A stretch of 6,549 nucleotides of DNA from positions 1 to 6,549 of the forward strand of contig JAIRMD010000228.1 of NCBI GenBank assembly GCA_031258915.1, given 5' to 3'. The notes beneath the pieces were generated by a model. That model did not search any database. It had not been told where the DNA came from and saw only the letters and a program-made list of their open reading frames with translations. Shown piece by piece: positions 1 to 6,549 of the stretch (the stretch's first letter is position 1; each line of letters opens with the position of its first letter). The stretch is from Prevotellaceae bacterium. GTDB lineage: Bacteria; Bacteroidota; Bacteroidia; Bacteroidales; UBA932. Made by a program: the position numbers and the translations under genes.

Positions 1-169
1 GCGCTCTTTCTTCGCGCTGTCTTTGTTCTTCCACTGATTTGCGAACCCATCTATTCACTTCCCGTATGTGCTCAGGCGTTTCTGTTGTTTTGAAGTTCTC
101 CACTTTTTTCCAGAAATCCATTGCCGCCTTACCGCGCAGCACGGGGATAGGTTTTGTTTCTAATGCCAT
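1..169 (-). CDS. Small charged protein, N-terminal part; possible antitoxin-like protein (3'-partial)
   Basis: An ATG at 169-167 opens a frame with no stop up to the window edge, giving 56 codons plus one base. The product begins MALETKPIPVLRGKAAMDFW and continues as a highly charged, probably helical segment ending in EEQRQREER. It has no signal peptide or membrane segment, so it is probably cytoplasmic. A promoter matching the Bacteroidota consensus lies just upstream, which strongly supports a real gene. The opening K-P-x-P-V-L-x-G-K-x-A followed by an aromatic-containing helix resembles, from memory, short proteins encoded ahead of small toxin or acetyltransferase genes in bacteria and archaea. 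That resemblance is a weak inference and I do not assign a function. The protein is cut at its C-terminus, so full length and the next gene are unknown. Confidence 0.72.
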   Translation of the reverse strand, partial: MALETKPIPVLRGKAAMDFWKKVENFKTTETPEHIREVNRWVRKSVEEQRQREERA

Positions 170-194
170 AGTTCTTTTACTTTTAGTTGTGCTG

Positions 195-226
195 CAAATG
201 TACAGCTTTTACCTTAAACAGCAAAA
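195..226 (-). promoter_or_regulatory. Bacteroidota-type sigma-70 promoter for the small downstream gene
   Basis: In the sense direction the upstream element TTTTG (222-226) is followed by exactly 19 nt and then TACATTTG (195-202). This fits the Bacteroidota primary-sigma consensus TTTG-N(17-20)-TAnnTTTG at every defined position. Transcription would start a few bases beyond 195, giving a leader of roughly 20 nt before the ATG at 169. The sequence just before that ATG is A-rich (AAAGTAAAAGAACT) without a Shine-Dalgarno motif. A promoter here makes the small gene a transcription unit separate from the Sus operon. Confidence 0.75.
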
Positions 227-279
227 CTAAAAAAAACGTGTAACCCAATACGTCAAAGAGCATTTTTGATGCGCATGTT

Positions 280-314
280 AACCCTAACAGGGTTTTTGAA
301 GCCCTGTTAGGGTT
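280..314 (-). terminator. Perfect 13-bp inverted repeat, probable operon terminator
   Basis: Arms 280-292 (AACCCTAACAGGG) and 302-314 (CCCTGTTAGGGTT) are exactly complementary around a 9-nt loop. The stem begins 11 nt past the stop codon of the SusE/F-like gene, as expected of a transcription terminator or a 3'-end-stabilising hairpin. There is no U-tract directly after the stem in the minus direction; a T8 run appears only about 43 nt further on (229-236). Intrinsic termination is therefore likely but not certain. Confidence 0.62.
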
Positions 315-325
315 GAATGAGGCGT

Positions 326-2113
326 TTACGGCAGGGTAAACGGCTGCGTGTTAAGGGTGTTATTTTCCCAGTCAATGGTCATGCGGTACACACCCGGAGC
401 CATGCTTGTTGGCGGTTTAAAATCTTTGAGATCGCCGCTGCCTGCCTGCTCAAACTGTACTCCCGTCATGGAGGTAAAGCTGTTTTGACCTTTTTCGCCA
501 CCCCAGCTGGTATTCTGGTAGATTTTGAACGCTGCCCAGTCCTCATTGGTGATGTAAACCGTAGTTTGATAGATGTTGTCGCCTGTTTTTCGGCAAAGGA
601 TGTAGCTACGCACGTTATCGAAGCCCCACCCTGTGTGCTCGTTCATGCCGTCCACCATGCTGGGGTAGCCAAGCCCGTTACCGGTTATCACCAGATAGCT
701 GGGATGCGAGGGTCCGCTTACGCCCAAAATTACGTGCTTTCGGTCTTTGTTGTAGTACAGCGTATAGTCACCGTCTTCGCCGAGAAACTTTACTTTGCCG
801 CTGGAGACACGTTCAAAGAAATCTACATTGAACAGCGCATCTGCATCGTCAAAGCTGCCGACGAGCGTGTAGGTGGAATCCTTGTCCAGATGCTTTTCGA
901 GCGTGCCGAACTTTTCGTTGCTTATGGTGGTATTTGCAAATGCTGCAAAGTTAATGGCACTGGGGTCATCTACCACCGGCGGGGTTTCAGGCTCGTCGGG
1001 AATGTCCACTACTTCGCCGTTGAAGTCCACAGCTTGTACATTCACGTTGGCCGTTTTCGTGTCGCCGTCGCTGGTGATGGCAACGGTTACTCGGTAGGGC
1101 TGTGCAGCGTCAACACGCGACCCTGCCCCCCAGTTGGTGCCCTCTAAGATGAAGATGTCGGCCTCGCCGCTGAAAGTGCAGTTTGCGTAGTTGTACTCTC
1201 CGCCGTTGCCCCAGTTGTTGGTGAGGTTTCCGCCGCCGGCAGCGTGGAAAGCTTTGAACTCCATCTGGGAGGTTGTCATCATTACGGTTGCCTGAAAAGT
1301 TTTGTCGCCGGTTTTTCGGAAGAGGACGTACTGCAGGATATTATCGGCCGTTCCGTATTGCGGGTATGCGCCGATGTAGAGCGGCTCGCCGGTTTTGACA
1401 GGGTAGCCGAAATTTTTACCGAGTGCGATGAGGTAATCCGGGTAATCCGGTTCCGGCACGCCCAACGTGATGAGCTTAACGTCTTCGCTATAGTACAGCG
1501 TGTAAACGCTGCTTTCGCCCAGAAATTGCGCTTGGTCGGTAGCAATGCGTTTGAAGAAGTCGAGGTTCAGCAGCACATCATCGTTTGCCAGCGCACCGGA
1601 GAGGGTGATGTAGCTGTTCTTTTCGATGTAAAAGTCGGTATAGCGGAAGGTTTTCCCCCCAATCTCTTTTTCGTCCGCCAACGTGGCTTCGCTGAGCGTT
1701 TCGAGTATCAGGTTTTTGGTTACCGTGAACGGCACTTCTCTTGGCGTGCCTGCTCCGGCGCGGGTGATGGCGGCTACGTAGAGCACGTAGTTGCCGCTGC
1801 GGTACACTTTCGCGCTCTTTGGCGCTACAGGGTCATCTTTTTTCACCACAAAGTTGATGCCGGCTTCCGCACAGTTGAACTGCACGGCCAGCACGTTTGT
1901 GCCGTCAATGAAGTCGCCCAGCGGGGCGTAGGTTACGACCACTTCGTTGTCGTTATCGACGGCCGTAACCGTCCAGTCGGCGGGCAGCGCCACTATTTCG
2001 CCGCCCAGCGCGTAGCTGTTGTCTTCCGCCGGGCTGCAGGCTACTACGGTTAATCCCACCACAAGGGACAGGAGGAAAAATGGTAATCGGCAAAACATAT
2101 TTTTTGTTTTCAT
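326..2113 (-). CDS. SusE/SusF-like surface lipoprotein with a duplicated binding module
   Basis: A probable surface glycan-binding lipoprotein, third gene of the SusCD operon, 595 residues. The signal peptide ends in lipobox TVVAC with lipidated Cys26. The following SPAEDN (Ser at +2, acidic residues at +5 and +6) loosely resembles the Bacteroidota surface-export signal. Residues about 37-132 look like an Ig/PKD-type beta-sandwich (FIDGTNVLAVQF, then SGNYVLYVAAI). Two homologous modules follow, about 134-361 and 388-590, joined by an acidic proline-rich linker (about 366-386). Both share NxDFFxR, FLGE, YTLYY, D-x-K, LGV, PxYL, GYP and RKTGD. The last module ends with PGVYRMTIDWENNTL (573-587), like the terminal strand of SusE/SusF domains. 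At 595 residues it is longer than classical SusE (about 390) or SusF (about 485). Position and lipobox argue for ligand capture; no catalytic motif was recognised. Lipoprotein status is firm, the binding role is inferred, and the exact domain family is uncertain. Confidence 0.88.
   Translation of the reverse strand: MKTKNMFCRLPFFLLSLVVGLTVVACSPAEDNSYALGGEIVALPADWTVTAVDNDNEVVVTYAPLGDFIDGTNVLAVQFNCAEAGINFVVKKDDPVAPKSAKVYRSGNYVLYVAAITRAGAGTPREVPFTVTKNLILETLSEATLADEKEIGGKTFRYTDFYIEKNSYITLSGALANDDVLLNLDFFKRIATDQAQFLGESSVYTLYYSEDVKLITLGVPEPDYPDYLIALGKNFGYPVKTGEPLYIGAYPQYGTADNILQYVLFRKTGDKTFQATVMMTTSQMEFKAFHAAGGGNLTNNWGNGGEYNYANCTFSGEADIFILEGTNWGAGSRVDAAQPYRVTVAITSDGDTKTANVNVQAVDFNGEVVDIPDEPETPPVVDDPSAINFAAFANTTISNEKFGTLEKHLDKDSTYTLVGSFDDADALFNVDFFERVSSGKVKFLGEDGDYTLYYNKDRKHVILGVSGPSHPSYLVITGNGLGYPSMVDGMNEHTGWGFDNVRSYILCRKTGDNIYQTTVYITNEDWAAFKIYQNTSWGGEKGQNSFTSMTGVQFEQAGSGDLKDFKPPTSMAPGVYRMTIDWENNTLNTQPFTLP
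344..1714 (-). repeat. Two tandem homologous protein modules inside the SusE/F-like gene
   Basis: Copy A (nt 1031-1714, residues 134-361) and copy B (nt 344-952, residues 388-590) encode related modules. The best stretch aligns residues 183-238 with 429-484 without gaps, and I count 27 of 56 identities, including FF, FLGE, YTLYY and GYP. A second shared block is RKTGD at 266-270 and 508-512. The DNA under that block (1304-1330 versus 578-604) still matches at 23 of 27 bases. The C-terminal parts diverge more: copy A has a Gly/Asn-rich insertion near residues 293-310. Confidence 0.85.
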
Positions 2114-2148
2114 AACAGTATTTTTTTGTTATTTGGGTTATTAAATTT
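2114..2148 (-). promoter_or_regulatory. A/T-rich intergenic leader of the SusE/F-like gene, no promoter seen
   Basis: The 35 nt between the SusD stop (TAG) and the lipoprotein ATG are A-rich in the sense direction, with an A7 run and no Shine-Dalgarno sequence. I found neither a TAnnTTTG promoter element nor a hairpin. The third gene is therefore most simply read through from the SusCD transcript. Confidence 0.5.
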
Positions 2149-3744
2149 CTACTGCGGCCATCCGGGATTTGGTTTCAGCTCATATTCCGTGCCTTTGGTT
2201 TTGTCGAGCTCGGCCTTGGGCAGGGGCAGGTATTTTTTGTAGTCTTCCCATGTGCGGCTCATAAAGAACTCCGAGTCGTTCACCGTGAGGACTTGTGCGG
2301 TGGTTTTTCCTGTTTCGTCGCTTCCCCAGCGCACCAAATCCCAGAAGCGTTGGCCTTCGCCAAAGAGCTCGCGGTGGCGCTCGAGCTTGATGTTTGCGAG
2401 CGTTGCCTCTATGGAATGGTCGTTGTCGCCGAAAGCGCGTGCACGGATAGCGTCCAAATAAGGCTGCGCTGCGCCCGCTCCGCCGTTGTAGAAGCTCAGC
2501 TCGGCGGCGTTGAGGTAGGTTTCGGCCAGCCGGTAGATGCGCATGTTGTTTTCATAGTTGAGGGCAGCATCGCCGGTGGTATTGTCGTTGTATCCGGTGC
2601 GTGCGGCGTACTTACCCATGAACAGCCCTGTGGCTTGGAACCCTCCGTTGTAAGCGCTCGACGGCCATTCGATGGCACTGGCCTCTTTGCGGCAGTCTCC
2701 GTCTTCGTTGAAGATGCGCTCAAACGTGCCGCGCTGTACCGGAAACAGCCCCCAGCCGGCGTCAAACGTGCCGGTCGGGTCGTTCAAATCGCGGGGCGCC
2801 CCGCATTTGGGCAGGTAGTTGCCGTAGCCGCTCCACGAGTTGCCCCAGCTTTTGCCTTCGGGCAGGTGGTTGGCCTCAAAGATAGATTCCTTGCAGAATT
2901 CGCCTTCACGCAGGAACATCCATGTGATGGGGTTGGCGGTCAGCTTGGCATCGGGGCTGGTGCGTATCAGGTCATACGCTCCGTCTTCGATGATGGTCTT
3001 CATGTCTGCCAGCACTTCGGCGTAGCGGGCTTGGTCGTTCTGGTACATCACCACGCGGGCTTTGGTCATCATGGCAGCGGCTTTGTTCACGCGGCCGGCG
3101 TCGGCGCCGGTGGTCGACAGGGGAAAATCTTCCGTAGCAATGGCGGCGTTGAGGTCTTCGATAATTTCGGCGTATATCTGGTCGGCCGTATACTGTGGCG
3201 CCACGAAGTAAGGCGGACCCGGCGTTTCTTCGTAATACACAATGTTGCCGAATCCTTTCCACAGCTGGTGCACATAGTAGGCGCGCAGGGTCAGGGCTTC
3301 GGCACGCAGGCGGTTAAGGATAGAGGGCGCTACGTCTACGGCATTGCTGCACGACTGCAGCACGGCATTGCAGCGTTGCAGGCCGGTGTAGTAAATGCCC
3401 CAGTAGCCGTCCAGCTGGTTTACTTCGGTAACGGTGTACTGCGAGTGGCGGTACACATTTGCCTGGTCGTTCATGTCGGCGCCGCCGCAGTACAAATCAT
3501 CCGAGCGCACATCGCCAAAGGTGGCAATGCTTACCAGCTGTCCGTCGGCGTACGAGTCCAGCAGCAGGGTTTGGTATGCCGATACGAGCTGCTGGTCTAT
3601 CACATCCTGCGTGGCCGGCGCTCCCGCCGCCACCTGCGAAGTGGGATAAATGGTGAGGAACTCTTCGTTGCATGACACACCGGTCAGCGCTATTCCCCCT
3701 AAAAAGAGGCTGTATAAAGCTATTCTTTTCATAATCGTATTCAT
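2149..3744 (-). CDS. SusD/RagB-family nutrient-binding outer-membrane lipoprotein
   Basis: This is the surface lipoprotein partner of SusC, which binds the ligand and closes over the transporter barrel. The complete protein has 531 residues, a normal length for the family. It starts with a lipoprotein signal peptide (MKR, hydrophobic core, lipobox LTGVSC with lipidated Cys25). The N-terminal SusD-like half includes YWGIYYTGLQRCNAVL (about 114-129) and LRAYYVHQLWKGFGNIVYY (about 153-171), typical of the TPR-like helical fold. The C-terminal RagB/SusD half has YRLAETYLNAAEL (404-416), the hallmark ERHRELFGEGQRFWDLVRWG (455-474) and the closing LPLPKAELD…NPGW (506-529). The ATG at 3744 was chosen; Met5 (3732) would also leave an intact signal peptide. 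The gene begins 12 nt after the SusC stop, so the two are almost certainly cotranscribed. Besides Cys25 it has six cysteines (86, 125, 132, 284, 314, 351). Family is certain; ligand unknown. Confidence 0.97.
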   Translation of the reverse strand: MNTIMKRIALYSLFLGGIALTGVSCNEEFLTIYPTSQVAAGAPATQDVIDQQLVSAYQTLLLDSYADGQLVSIATFGDVRSDDLYCGGADMNDQANVYRHSQYTVTEVNQLDGYWGIYYTGLQRCNAVLQSCSNAVDVAPSILNRLRAEALTLRAYYVHQLWKGFGNIVYYEETPGPPYFVAPQYTADQIYAEIIEDLNAAIATEDFPLSTTGADAGRVNKAAAMMTKARVVMYQNDQARYAEVLADMKTIIEDGAYDLIRTSPDAKLTANPITWMFLREGEFCKESIFEANHLPEGKSWGNSWSGYGNYLPKCGAPRDLNDPTGTFDAGWGLFPVQRGTFERIFNEDGDCRKEASAIEWPSSAYNGGFQATGLFMGKYAARTGYNDNTTGDAALNYENNMRIYRLAETYLNAAELSFYNGGAGAAQPYLDAIRARAFGDNDHSIEATLANIKLERHRELFGEGQRFWDLVRWGSDETGKTTAQVLTVNDSEFFMSRTWEDYKKYLPLPKAELDKTKGTEYELKPNPGWPQ

Positions 3745-3756
3745 TGTTGTTATTTA
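3745..3756 (-). promoter_or_regulatory. A-rich, Shine-Dalgarno-free leader between susC-like and susD-like genes
   Basis: The 12 nt between the SusC stop (TAA) and the SusD ATG read ATAAATAACAAC in the sense direction. There is no GGAG-like element. Such unstructured A-rich initiation regions are the norm in Bacteroidota, where ribosomes seldom use a Shine-Dalgarno pairing. The short gap supports one transcript and possibly translational coupling. Confidence 0.6.
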
Positions 3757-6549
3757 TTAAAACGTAATGTTTGCGCCAAAAGTAAACACCCGCGCATGCG
3801 GATAGTTGCCGTAGTCCACACCGCTGCCCACTTCGGGGTCAAAGCCGTCTTTGTAGCCGGTAATAGTGAGCAGGTTTTCTGCGCCTACGTGGAGCCGCAA
3901 GCGCTCCACGCTTACCTTTTTGGTAATGCTTCTGGGGATGGTGTACCCCAGCTGCACATTCTTCAGGCGGCAATAGGCACCGTTTTTAATCATCAGGTCG
4001 GAAGCCCGGTAGTTGCGGTTCGGGTCGCTGGCCGTAAGGCGCGGGATGGTATTGGAAGTTCCTTCGCCGGTCCAGCGGTCTAAAATCCATGTCGGGAAAT
4101 TCTGCATGCTGATGTCGGTGCGGAAGGGGCCGATAAAGATGCTGTTTCCCCACACGCCCTGAAAGAAAGCGTAGAGGTCAAAACCCTTGTAGTCGGCGTT
4201 GAGGGTAAGTCCAAATACCCAGTCGGGGTCGGGCTTGCCTATCATTTCGCGGTCATTAGCGTCAATCTCATCATCGTCGTTGAGGTTTTTGAAGCGCACA
4301 TCGCCGGGCACGGCAGTCTGATTGTACGCCAAGTTGTACTCGTCGGCTTCGTCTTGCGTCTGGAGAATCCCGTCGGTGCGGTAGCCGTAGAAGAACGGAT
4401 TGACCATGCCGTTTTTTTGGTAGATGAAAGGTTCCAACCCCAGCAGGTTATGCCCGCCCCACGAATTTTCGCCGCTGGCGTTGCCCATGTCAATCAGGGT
4501 ATTTTGCACATACGAGGCGTTGGCTTTGGCGGCAAAGCTTACGCCATGGATGTTGGTCTTGTAGCCCAAGTCAAATTCCAGCCCCCAGTTGTCCATAATA
4601 CCGATGTTGTATACCGGCGAATTTAAACCCACATATCGGGGAATAGGCATGTTGGCCAGCATCCCTTCGGTGCGTTTGGTAAACCAGTCGAACGAGAACG
4701 TGAGGGCGCTGTTGAACATTGCCAGGTCGAGCCCTGCGTCGGTTTGTTTGGATTCTTCCCATTTGAGGTCTACATTGGATGCGCCGGAGCTGCTGATGCC
4801 GTAGTACATGGTTTCGGCGCTGCCGGCGCCGAAGTAGTAATTCTGCCCGCCCGACATGAGGCTCATGTAGGCAAACTGCCCGATGCTCTCGTTGCCGTTC
4901 ACCCCCCAGCTGGCGCGCAGCTTAATGGTATTAAACAGCTCGGGCATGACGTCTTTCAGGTAAGGCTCGTTGGTCAGGTTCCATCCGGCCGATACGGAGG
5001 GAAATACGCCCCACTTGTTGCCCGGCCCAAACTTGTCGGAGCCGTCGCGGCGCACCGTGCCTTGAATCATGTAGCGTTCGGCAAAGTTATAGTCCACGCG
5101 GGCAAAGTACGAAGCCAGCGAGCTTGCGGAGGTTCCGCCGCTGCTGCGCCGTCCGCCTTTCTCCACGTCGGCTCTTGAGGAGTTAACCACGGCCATGTCG
5201 GGGTCGTATGCAATCAGCTCGTAGCCGTTGCCGCTAAGCGCGCGCGAACCGGAGCGGCGCGCCGACTGCCCCAGCAGCACGTTGATGTTATGCACATCGG
5301 CAAGCTGCGCGGTGTAGGTCAGCGTATTTTCAATTTGCCACGTGAAGCCGCGATTCATGCTCGACCAAGCCTCCGACCTCAGCGGGTCTTCGTCCTGCGG
5401 CGCCGACACATCGGCTAAGTAGTACGGAAAGCGGTAGCCGTCGCTGCCCCAAAACGCCAAGTCGAAGCCGTAGTTGCTTTTAAATACCAAGCCGGGCAGG
5501 ATGTTCAGCTCCCCAAAGAAGGAGCCTACAAACTTGTCTTCATTGCTGTACGTCCTGTCGGGCGCCTGCATGTGGGCAAGCGGGTTGCGGGGCTCGTTGA
5601 ATCCGCTGGGCGGCGTGGCGTATACCCGTCCGTCTTCGCCGGTAATGGCGTAGGGATGCTTTTCCAGCAGCGCCTTGCCGTCTTCGTCCGAGAGGTACAC
5701 GCTCATGGTGGGCGGCAATATCAGCGCTTCGCCCAGCGGCGAATTGTAAACCTGCGCGTTGTTGCCCACGCCGATAGAGTTAGCGCGTCCGTAGGTGGTA
5801 TTGATGCCCACTTTTACCTTGTTCAGGAAGCTGCGCTCTTTTTCGGCGTTAAACACTTCGTAGGTGGTATTGCTGCGGATATTCCAGCGGTTGTAGTTGC
5901 TCACGCCGTAGTTGCCGCCAATAATCCCATCCTGATCGAAGTAGCCCAGCGACACGTAGTACGATAATTTCTCCGTACCGCCCGAAATGCTTAGCTGGTG
6001 GTTTGTTACCGGAGCGTTGAGGTTAAAAATTTCGTCCTGCCAGTCGGTGTTGGACGTCAGGCCGGCGCGGGCGTTGGCAATATCCTTGGCGGAAAACGGC
6101 AAAGGCTCGCCATTATTGAGCTTTAGCTCATTGTGGATAACCATATACTCCTCTGCGTCTAACACGGATTTTTTCCGCCACGGGCTTTGGAAGCCGATGC
6201 TCATATCGTAGCTGATGCGTGGCTTCGCGCCGAGCGCTCCGGTTTTGGTAGTAACCAAAATAACGCCGTTGGCGGCGCGCGCGCCGTACACCGCCGCCGA
6301 TGCCGCGTCCTTCAGCACCTCCACCGAGGCAATGTCGGCGGGGTTCACGTTGCGGATACCGCCGCTCACCGCCATGCCGTCTACAATCCACAGCGGGTCG
6401 CTGTTGCCGGTGGTGCCAATCCCGCGGATACGAACGCTCGCCTCCTCGCCGGGCTGCCCCGAGCCGGTTACAATCACCACGCCCGACACCTGCCCTTTCA
6501 GCGTATTGCCGATGCTGGTGGGCGCTATTTTTTCCAGCTCCGCCGCCTT
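3757..6549 (-). CDS. SusC/RagA-family TonB-dependent outer-membrane transporter (5'-partial)
   Basis: This is the outer-membrane beta-barrel that imports oligosaccharides or other ligands with TonB-derived energy, working with the SusD lid encoded next. The frame is open to the window edge, giving 930 codons. The GTG at 6489 is an internal valine, not a start, because the reading continues upstream through plug sequence (…TSIGNTLKGQ, visible residues 11-20). Plug motifs follow: SVRIRGIGT (38-46), PLWIVDGM (52-59) and the SusC signature SVEVLKDAASAAVYGARAANG (75-95). The barrel fills the rest. An acidic NLNDDDEIDAND loop (757-766 region), then IGKPDPDWVFG, matches the Asp-rich loop common in SusC proteins. 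The chain ends in ANITF with a terminal Phe, as expected of a BAM-assembled barrel. Family members usually have about 1,000 or more residues. The missing part should hold the signal peptide, the carboxypeptidase-regulatory-like domain and the TonB box. Family assignment is firm; the substrate is unknown. Confidence 0.96.
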   Translation of the reverse strand, partial: KAAELEKIAPTSIGNTLKGQVSGVVIVTGSGQPGEEASVRIRGIGTTGNSDPLWIVDGMAVSGGIRNVNPADIASVEVLKDAASAAVYGARAANGVILVTTKTGALGAKPRISYDMSIGFQSPWRKKSVLDAEEYMVIHNELKLNNGEPLPFSAKDIANARAGLTSNTDWQDEIFNLNAPVTNHQLSISGGTEKLSYYVSLGYFDQDGIIGGNYGVSNYNRWNIRSNTTYEVFNAEKERSFLNKVKVGINTTYGRANSIGVGNNAQVYNSPLGEALILPPTMSVYLSDEDGKALLEKHPYAITGEDGRVYATPPSGFNEPRNPLAHMQAPDRTYSNEDKFVGSFFGELNILPGLVFKSNYGFDLAFWGSDGYRFPYYLADVSAPQDEDPLRSEAWSSMNRGFTWQIENTLTYTAQLADVHNINVLLGQSARRSGSRALSGNGYELIAYDPDMAVVNSSRADVEKGGRRSSGGTSASSLASYFARVDYNFAERYMIQGTVRRDGSDKFGPGNKWGVFPSVSAGWNLTNEPYLKDVMPELFNTIKLRASWGVNGNESIGQFAYMSLMSGGQNYYFGAGSAETMYYGISSSGASNVDLKWEESKQTDAGLDLAMFNSALTFSFDWFTKRTEGMLANMPIPRYVGLNSPVYNIGIMDNWGLEFDLGYKTNIHGVSFAAKANASYVQNTLIDMGNASGENSWGGHNLLGLEPFIYQKNGMVNPFFYGYRTDGILQTQDEADEYNLAYNQTAVPGDVRFKNLNDDDEIDANDREMIGKPDPDWVFGLTLNADYKGFDLYAFFQGVWGNSIFIGPFRTDISMQNFPTWILDRWTGEGTSNTIPRLTASDPNRNYRASDLMIKNGAYCRLKNVQLGYTIPRSITKKVSVERLRLHVGAENLLTITGYKDGFDPEVGSGVDYGNYPHARVFTFGANITF

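Noticed and set aside
39..230. A 63-codon plus-strand open frame at the left end
   Set aside because: It overlaps the minus-strand small gene and covers that gene's promoter. The minus-strand reading has a consensus promoter and a sensible charged protein, whereas this frame has neither promoter nor plausible leader.
284..312. TTAGGG-like telomeric motif in the hairpin arms
   Set aside because: The match arises only from the short palindromic stem; there is no tandem array, and telomeric repeats have no role expected here.
317..1147. A 276-codon plus-strand open frame, and a similar 269-codon one at 1244-2053
   Set aside because: Both lie fully antisense to the SusE/F-like lipoprotein, share the same shadow frame and encode no recognisable motif. 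The minus-strand protein has a lipobox and an internal homologous repeat that demonstrate real coding.
2293..3675. A 460-codon open frame on the plus strand, antisense to the SusD-like gene
   Set aside because: The minus-strand frame is an unmistakable SusD with signal peptide and family motifs. The plus-strand translation has no recognisable domain and no initiation context. Long antisense frames are expected when third codon positions are GC-rich.
4252..4281. Asp-rich NLNDDDEIDAND loop in the SusC-like protein as a dedicated calcium-binding EF-hand
   Set aside because: An acidic loop of this type is common in SusC-family proteins at the same place, so it is ordinary family sequence rather than a special feature.
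6489..6489. GTG at 6489 as the start of the SusC-like gene
   Set aside because: The frame continues upstream to the window edge with conserved plug-domain sequence, and no signal peptide follows this codon. It is an internal valine and the gene is truncated by the window.

Overview
The window looks like a piece of a Bacteroidota (Bacteroidetes) chromosome. It carries a SusC/RagA-type TonB-dependent transporter, its paired SusD/RagB lipoprotein and a third, SusE/SusF-like lipoprotein. This trio is the outer-membrane core of a polysaccharide utilization locus (PUL) and is essentially restricted to that phylum. Two other signs agree: start codons are preceded by A-rich leaders without Shine-Dalgarno sequences, and one intergenic promoter has the Bacteroidota TTTG / TAnnTTTG form. 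Codons favour G or C at the third position, so the host is not one of the very AT-rich members; I cannot name a genus.

Layout: every gene is on the minus strand, so transcription runs from right to left. From 6549 down to 3757 is the SusC-like transporter, cut at its 5' end by the window edge (930 codons visible). After 12 nt comes the complete SusD-like gene (3744-2149). After 35 nt comes a complete 595-residue lipoprotein (2113-326) with an N-terminal Ig/PKD-like domain and two tandem copies of a SusE/F-like binding module. A perfect 13-bp inverted repeat (280-314) lies 11 nt beyond its stop codon and probably ends the operon. A separate small transcription unit follows: a promoter at 195-226 and a short charged protein starting at 169 that runs off the left edge.

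By analogy with characterised Sus-like systems, the SusE/F-like protein and SusD would capture a ligand at the cell surface. SusD would act as the hinged lid of the SusC barrel, and SusC would import the ligand using TonB-transduced energy. No glycoside hydrolase, polysaccharide lyase, sulfatase, peptidase, sigma/anti-sigma pair or hybrid two-component regulator is visible, so the substrate (glycan, or possibly peptide) cannot be inferred. The operon promoter and the SusC N-terminus lie beyond the right edge.

I see no RNA genes, CRISPR array, insertion sequence or attachment site. The operon is a conventional SusCD-E cassette. The less ordinary items are the internal duplication in the third protein and the small downstream gene with its clear promoter.
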